The position numbers and the translations under genes were made by a program. This document shows, in pieces, positions 58,614 to 64,000 of a stretch of DNA of 64,000 nt; positions within the stretch are counted from its first letter, which is position 1, and each line of letters starts with the position of its first letter. Origin of the DNA: Mesostigma viride (taxonomy: Eukaryota; Streptophyta; Mesostigmatophyceae; Mesostigmatales; Mesostigmataceae); contig RPFO01000041.1 in the NCBI GenBank assembly GCA_009746045.1, positions 4,926,420 through 4,990,419 of the forward strand. The letters are read 5' to 3'. The notes below the pieces were generated by a model. The model searched no databases, was not told where the DNA came from, and saw only the letters and a list, made by a program, of their open reading frames with translations.

Positions 58614-61600
58614 ATGGATAGCGAACAAGATCTCATTGCGGAAGATGTCAAGGCAGTTGAGTCGGATGCGGAACACATTGCACACACAGCGGATGGTGCG
58701 ATTGAGGGTGACGAGGCCAAGAACGGGCAGCCTCGCGGCTCGGGTGACAGCAGGAAGGAGATAAACAACGCTGCTGAAAACGATGCATCCGTAGTTGACA
58801 CGCAGGGCCAAATTTGCCATGTAGTGTCGGGGGTCCACGTCCCCGGGGCTTGTAAGGAGCTAGAAAGAAGGGCCGAAGAGTCGGATTCACATGAGGAGCC
58901 CCGGCCCACGCCTTCTCATGAGGAAAGACAAGGGAGTGCACGGACCAAGCAGGACAGACAAACGGTAAATGTTAATTATCTGCCGGCACTAACAGTATCC
59001 GTAGTCTAGCAATCGTTGACATGTTCATACGCTTGAGCTATTGGCTTACTGCCTATCAACCTTGCTTCGTTGCATTGCTAATGGTTTGTCACTGCAGACA
59101 CAACCAGCAACCTGCTTGGTGAAATACGATACCTGGTTGGCCTCGCACACAAGAAAGGCCGACAGTACTGTTGCTCGTGGCCAACGAGGCCTCACGGTCA
59201 TCCGGGTTATACCCCTGGGTGGATCTCTTCCAGAGGGATTCACCTTGGATGAGGGGGATTATACCTTGACAGTGCCTGAGGCATGCAGAGCTCATACCAG
59301 CTTCAGATTTCCACAAGGTGCCACCGGCGAAAGGGATGAATGGCCACCTAATCAGCAAGTCTGGGTTCCCAACGCAGCATCTCACGTGTGTCACCATGGG
59401 CAGCACCCAAAAGCCAACAACCTTCTCGATTGGAAGTGTATGTTCCTTCAGTGGACTCGACGAGACGAAGTTACTGCGTGAGCTAGGTGCGGTGGCTGCC
59501 CGTGATGTTGTTCAGCGGGTGGTCATTATCGCCCTCATACGTTTGCGAAACCAGAGTGAGAGCCGAGGCCAGCCCACATGGGCAGCACTGGTGCGCCCTA
59601 TCTATGGCTATAAAGGCCGTGAAGCAGGGATCTGGGAGGTTACCACCTCCGGAGAAATACGTGCTGCATGGTGCTACCCATCCCGCCTGCGTGTCGATGC
59701 TGATGCAACGGCTTTACTCCACGATACATCAAGCGCCACTTTGGTGGAGGCCGTGAAGGGAGCAGCGTCATTGCTGACTCGCGACGAAGCGCGCGTAAAG
59801 ACACTGCTGGACTCCATGTCAAAGAAGAAAGGAGATGGCTATTGTGTAAGTACATGCCTTTTACCCCATTGAATGCCGCCGTTATGAAGGAATCGGGTAT
59901 TTGTCTGCCAACTACAAGCTTTTCATGTCCATATCATTGATAGTTGCATTTTTATGCCACATCTATGCACGCGCTTGCAATATTTATCCCTCCGTGCAGG
60001 TGCTTGCTGTCAAGCCGGCCCGCAAGCCCGGGAAAGGAGCGGCAGGGGCGGAGGATGGAGAACGAGAAGCGGAAGAAGGAGAAGCAGCCGAAGCAGCAAC
60101 AGAAGAAGAAGACGACCAAGAAGAGGAGGAGGAAGAAGGAGGAGGAGGAGAACATGGTGGGCACGGTGGGATGTCGTACGAGCTCGATGAGGAGGACGGC
60201 GGCGAAGAGGCTGGCGAGAGGGCTTATGCCAGCAGCGAAGGCGAATCCCCTCTTCTAAAAAAGCGTGCAAAGAGCAGCCAAGGGGCGCAGAACAAGCGGC
60301 AAAAACCAAGTCATGCTGCACGTGCACTCGACATGGGCAACGTGACGGGGCCGACCCGGCAAGCCTCCTGGCCGCAAAACCCCCGGCGCATTGGCTGCGG
60401 CCACTAGAGGCAAGAGTGACATTGCTAGAGAAAAAAATGGCGGCGGCGGAAGGCAAGGTCACCAAACTTGAGAATGAGGTGGGGATCGACGCCTCAGCAA
60501 GGCCCGCTGGAAGACAACGGCGCGGTGGAGCCACGCCTTTGACACTTGTAGCAAGGGTGACCAAAGTGGAGACACAATTCGCAGCGCTGGAACCCGCAGC
60601 TGGAGAGCCGCCTACCAAGGCACGGGGGCATGCCAAGGATTCTGCAGATCCGGCCATCACAAAGCTCCAAGATGACTTGGCAGCCCTAAGGGCAAGGGTG
60701 GATGCACTGGAGCGCGCCCCTACCGTCCCAAAGACAAGTTCAGCAGTGCCGGCTATCGACACCAAGGAGCCGTGGGAGCGGGAGAGCTCCTTTCCAGCAA
60801 AGCAACTCAGTTTCCCGGAACAAGCTGACACGCGAGATTACAACACCCCGCGTCAGCCGCCGCCCCCACGAGGGAAGTACGCCGACAGTGGGGGACAATG
60901 GAGCGGGGGGGAGGGGCGCAGCGGGGGCAGTGGGCAGCGCGACGCGCCCCCGCAAGGGAACTACGCCGGCAGTGGGGGACCATGGAGCGGGGGGAGGGGC
61001 GCAGCGGGGGCAGTGGGCAGCGCGACGCGCCCCCGCAAGGGAACTACGCCGGCAGTGGGGGACCATGGAGCGGGGGGATGGGCGCAGCGGGGGCAGTGGG
61101 CAGCGCGACGCGCCCCCGCAAGGGAACTACGCCGGCAGTGGGGGACCATGGAGCGGGGGGGAGGGGCGCGGCGGGGGCAGCGGGCAGCGCGATGCGCCCA
61201 CGCAAGGGAACTATGCCGGCAGTTGGGGACAATGGAGCGGGGGGATGGGCGCAGCGGGGGCAGCGGGCAGCGCGACGCGCCCCCGCAAGGGAACTATGCC
61301 GGCAATGGTGGACAGTGGAGCGGGGGGAGGGACACAGCGGGGGCAGCGGGCAGCGCGATGCGCCCCCGCAAGGAAACTACGCCGGCAGTGGGGGACAATG
61401 GAGCGGGGGGGAGGGGCGCGGCGGGGGCTGCGGGCAGCGCGACGCGCCCCCGCAAGGGAACTACGCCGGTAGTGGGGGACCATGGAGTGGGGGGAGGGGC
61501 GCGGCGGGGGCAGCGGGCAGCGCGACGCGCCCGGCCCGCAAGGTAACTACGCCGGCAGTGGGGGACAATGGAGCGGGGGGAGGGGCGCAGCGGGGGCAGT

Positions 61601-62154
61601 GGGCAGCGCGACGCGCCCCCGCAAGGGAACTACGCCGGCAGTGGGGGACAGTGGAGCGGGGGGGAGGGGCGCGGCGGGGGCAGCGGGCAGCGCGACGCGC
61701 CCGGCCCGCAAGGGAACTACGCCGGCAATGGTGGACAATGGAGCGGGGGGGAGCGGCGCAGCGGGGGCAGTGGGCAGCGCGACGCGCCTCCGCAAGGGAA
61801 CTACGCCGGCAGTTGGGGACAATGGAGCGGGGGGGAGGGGCGCAGCGGGGGCAGTGGGCAGCGCGACGCGCCCCCGCAAGGGAACTACGCCGGCAATGGT
61901 GGACAGTGGAGCGGGGGGAGGGACGTGGCGGGGGCAGCGGGCAGCGCGACGCGCCCTCGCAAGGGAACTACGCCGGCAGTGGGGGACAGTGGAACGGGGG
62001 GGAGGGGCCTGGGCCTCGCCGTGAGCAAATGCCGCCAATGCCCACCTTTGGAGGCGAGCATGTATACCAAGGGGGCAATTGTTACTCTCCAGGAGGCACA
62101 CAGAGGTCATCTCCCCGGTTTAGAGATAAGGAAAGGAAATACTATGGGCAATAG
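58614..62154 (+). CDS. Accessory protein of the DNA transposon, multi-exon, function unknown
   Basis: Exon A 58614-58964 (MDSEQDLIAEDVKAVESDAE, acidic), intron 58965-59097 (GTAAAT...CTGCAG, phase 0), exon B from 59098 (QPATCLVKYDTWLASHTRK, LPEGFTLDEGDYTLTVPEA). A frame change or tiny intron lies near 59390-59450. Exon C (SGLDETKLLRELGAVAARDV, ARVKTLLDSMSKKKGDGYC) ends at 59845; intron 59846-59999 (GTAAGT...GTGCAG, phase 0). Exon D has a Glu-rich stretch, a basic LLKKRAKSSQGAQNKRQK (nuclear-signal-like), and after a one-base frame change near 60345 (G run) coiled coils (LEARVTLLEKKMAAAEGKV, ITKLQDDLAALRARVDALE). Gly/Gln/Asn repeats follow and a tail TFGGEHVYQGGNCY...YYGQ. Probably a nucleic-acid-binding partner of the transposase (inference). 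Confidence 0.6.
60885..62005. repeat. Coding minisatellite with variable G runs
   Basis: About 13 units of roughly 84-87 bp encoding GGQWSGGEGRSGGSGQRDAP and PQGNYAGS in the main frame. Units differ in the length of a G run after GGAGCGG and in one GGCCCG insertion, so the reading frame jumps from unit to unit. Confidence 0.88.
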
Positions 62155-62337
62155 AACCGCCAAAATGAGTCAAAGTCCTCACAGTTTACAAACTTTGGGG
62201 AGTCGTACAAGCTAAGAATGTGAAAATTCCTGGCGGTCATAAGAATGGCATGCTCTTTTTTCTCTGGACATTGATCACTAGTTCATTACCATGCATGGTT
62301 CATGCATATCTTGCCTACACTGTCTTTTTGTACAGTG

Positions 62338-63112
62338 TCATGGTGTCAAGGCGTCACGGTGTCACGATGTCACATTGTCACGCTGTCACGATATGTTGGG
62401 ATAATTTGGGCGTCATCTTGGAGCTATAATTAATAACAATAACAGAACACATCTAGACCCCAAGACACCATGCGACACTGCACAAATACTGTTATTATAT
62501 CATTTTGGCGTCATGTTGTCAGGGTGTCAAGGTAGTGTCAGGGTGTCAGGGTGTCAAGGTGTCAGGGTGTCAAGGTGTCAGGGTGTCAGGGTGTCAGGGT
62601 GTCAGGGTGTTAGGGACACTTATGACTTCATCATGGAGTGAAAACAACATCAAAAGAATACTTATAGACCCCAAGACACCATGCGACACTGCACAAATAC
62701 AGTCATTGTATCAGTTTGGTGTCAGGTTGTCAGGGTGTCAAGGTGTCACCCGGGGTGTCAGGGTGTCAGGGTGGTCCAACAATGCATTTGGGACACTTAT
62801 GACTTCATCATGGAGTTATAATAACATCAAAAAAACACTTCTAGACCCCACCAAGACACCATGCGACACTGCACAAATACTGTTATTGTATCATTTTGGC
62901 GTCTGGGTGTCAGGGTGTCAGGGTGTCGGGGTGTCACGGTGTCAAGATACATGTTGGGACACTTATGACTTCATTATGGAGTTATAATAACATCAAAAAA
63001 ACACTTCAAGACCGCAAGACACCATGCGACACTGCACAAATAATGTTATTGTATCATTTTGGCGTCAGGGTGTCAGGGTGTCAGGGTGTCACGGTGTCAC
63101 GGTGTCGAGAAA
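62338..63112 (+). repeat. Right subterminal GGTGTCA array
   Basis: Five blocks of tandem GGTGTCA separated by about 110 bp with CCAAGACACCATGCGACAC and GACTTCAT.ATGGAGT. Inverted relative to the left array; the spacer sequences differ from those on the left. Confidence 0.85.
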
Positions 63113-63192
63113 CATGTTGGGACACTTATGACTTCATTATGGAGTTATAATAACATTAAAAAAACACTTTTTGAAAAAATCAGTTTGTACTG

Positions 63193-63224
63193 GTGCTGGA
63201 GTACAAACGCGGGTGAGCTTAGGG
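63193..63224 (-). repeat. Right terminal inverted repeat
   Basis: Exact reverse complement of 52324-52355. Confidence 0.9.
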
Positions 63225-63360
63225 TTTCAGTTGCGGAACTAGGTGTTGCAATACTCGAGCACGCTCCCATTTCTCATCCAAACATCACTTTTGAAAAGTG
63301 AAGGTGCCATGGTGTGCCCATACCTGCCCTTAATCGAAGTGGATGATTTTTTTTTTTTTT

Positions 63361-63401
63361 TAGTTGCGATTCTTGTTGCGATACTGCGGGTGACCCCTGT
63401 A
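63361..63401 (-). repeat. 41-bp dispersed repeat with poly(A)-like tail
   Basis: Reverse complement of 16549-16589. On the minus strand it ends in CAACTA followed directly by about 14 A (63360-63347), as in a short retroposon 3' end. Confidence 0.6.
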
Positions 63402-64000
63402 TGATCCATGTGAGCATTGCATTACCAACGTTGACATGCATGCATGCGAGCAAGCGTGTGGTGCTAGGCGATCGAGGCATAGCTCAGTAGGCTGACGGAT
63501 ATGTTTTGGCCACTGGTTAGGCTGTAAGCATGCATGACTACGTAATTGGCGTGGCCCACAATGGCTAGGAGCGTCCAGCTATATAGGTTGCATCACCCAA
63601 ACAATGGGTCCGACTACAATAGTCTAGCCCGAGGGCCGGGGGCGTCCACAGCTGGCTGTAGACTTTCAGGTCCCCGCCCCTCCAGAATACCTTGGGCTTC
63701 AGTGGGGTCTCCCCAAGAAGCCGATGTTCCGGCCGGGATCGAGTAGTACATGCGTCGAGCAATCCGCGAAAATCCGGATAAGACAGGAGAAAAGTCCTTA
63801 ATTTAGGACCACTTTGAATTAAAATATACATATACATGCAAAAATCAAAATTTGACCCTGGCATTTTTACCCATGACAGATAACACACTTTTTCCATTTC
63901 CTACAACAACCTGGGTTCAAATGATTACATTTAGTGCATGAATGGACCCTGCCCCATGGCAGGCCTCAAACCGCGAATTTGGTCAAAATGTGATGTTTAG
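63402..64000. other. Intergenic, no gene recognised
   Basis: A tRNA-type A-box match (TAGCTCAGTAGG at 63480-63491) has no B box downstream. No coding region supported. Confidence 0.5.

Larger units (their letters stand above)
52324..63224. mobile_element. 10.9 kb DNA transposon with terminal inverted and subterminal repeats
   Basis: Perfect 32-bp terminal inverted repeats (52324-52355 and 63193-63224; start CCCTAAGCTCACCCGCG). Inside each end lies a long array of TGACACC (left, plus strand) or GGTGTCA (right), so the arrays are also inverted relative to each other. Two divergent genes occupy the middle: a DDE-like transposase (-) and an accessory protein (+), separated by a large palindrome that also contains GTGTCA motifs. 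Directly outside both ends is TTT, and a 10-bp direct repeat TTGCGGAACT lies 18 bp outside on the left and 6 bp outside on the right, so the target duplication is not settled. Superfamily not assigned. Confidence 0.85.

Noticed and set aside
63470-63545. tRNA gene or SINE head (A box TAGCTCAGTAGG)
   Set aside because: No B box and no cloverleaf could be drawn downstream.

Overview
The window reads as nuclear DNA of a green alga, most likely a volvocine chlorophyte. The clues are GC-rich coding sequence with low-complexity Gly/Ala/Pro runs, TGTAA polyadenylation signals, short GT-AG introns, and retroelements with split direct repeats of the TOC/PAT type known from Chlamydomonas and Volvox. 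The species is not identifiable from sequence alone. Almost nothing here is an ordinary host gene. The window is a 12 kb satellite, one gene 3' end, and about 45 kb of transposons nested in transposons.

Layout. 1-12110 is a nearly perfect 26-bp satellite. 12122-13038 is the last exon of an unidentified host-type protein. 13.8-16.1 kb holds a decayed LINE reverse-transcriptase tail (+) and an L1-type ORF1p remnant (-). 17904-48078 is one PAT/TOC-like tyrosine-recombinase retrotransposon (-), about 5.4 kb when its inserts are subtracted. It was split twice: by a piggyBac-like element at a TTAA (20138-21861), and by a Ty3-type retrotransposon (22075-45124, +). The Ty3-type element carries a cytosine-5 DNA methyltransferase between protease and reverse transcriptase and a PHD finger after its integrase. 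It was itself invaded by two 1.96 kb non-autonomous split-direct-repeat elements in its 5' terminal repeat, and by an 8.4 kb Ty1/copia-type element (-) within the first codons of its gag. Each nesting step is supported by a target-site duplication, by an uninterrupted copy of the target elsewhere in the window, or by a host-element reading frame that becomes continuous when the insert is mentally subtracted.

48717-50838 is a third family of split-direct-repeat element (-). 50.9-51.6 kb is a minisatellite. 52324-63224 is a 10.9 kb DNA transposon with 32-bp terminal inverted repeats, long subterminal arrays of a TGACACC motif, a two-exon DDE-like transposase gene (-), a divergent multi-exon accessory gene (+), and a perfect 91-bp-arm palindrome between the two genes.

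The strongest candidate for an under-described system is the retrotransposon pairing a DNA-methylation writer (DNMT) with a probable chromatin reader (PHD), whose terminal repeats are arranged Z...U-Z-U instead of as ordinary LTRs. Next are the 10.9 kb DNA transposon and a G-quadruplex motif kept at the same position in three split-direct-repeat families. Many frame breaks in these elements fall in homopolymers, so some apparent pseudogenes may be assembly artefacts.
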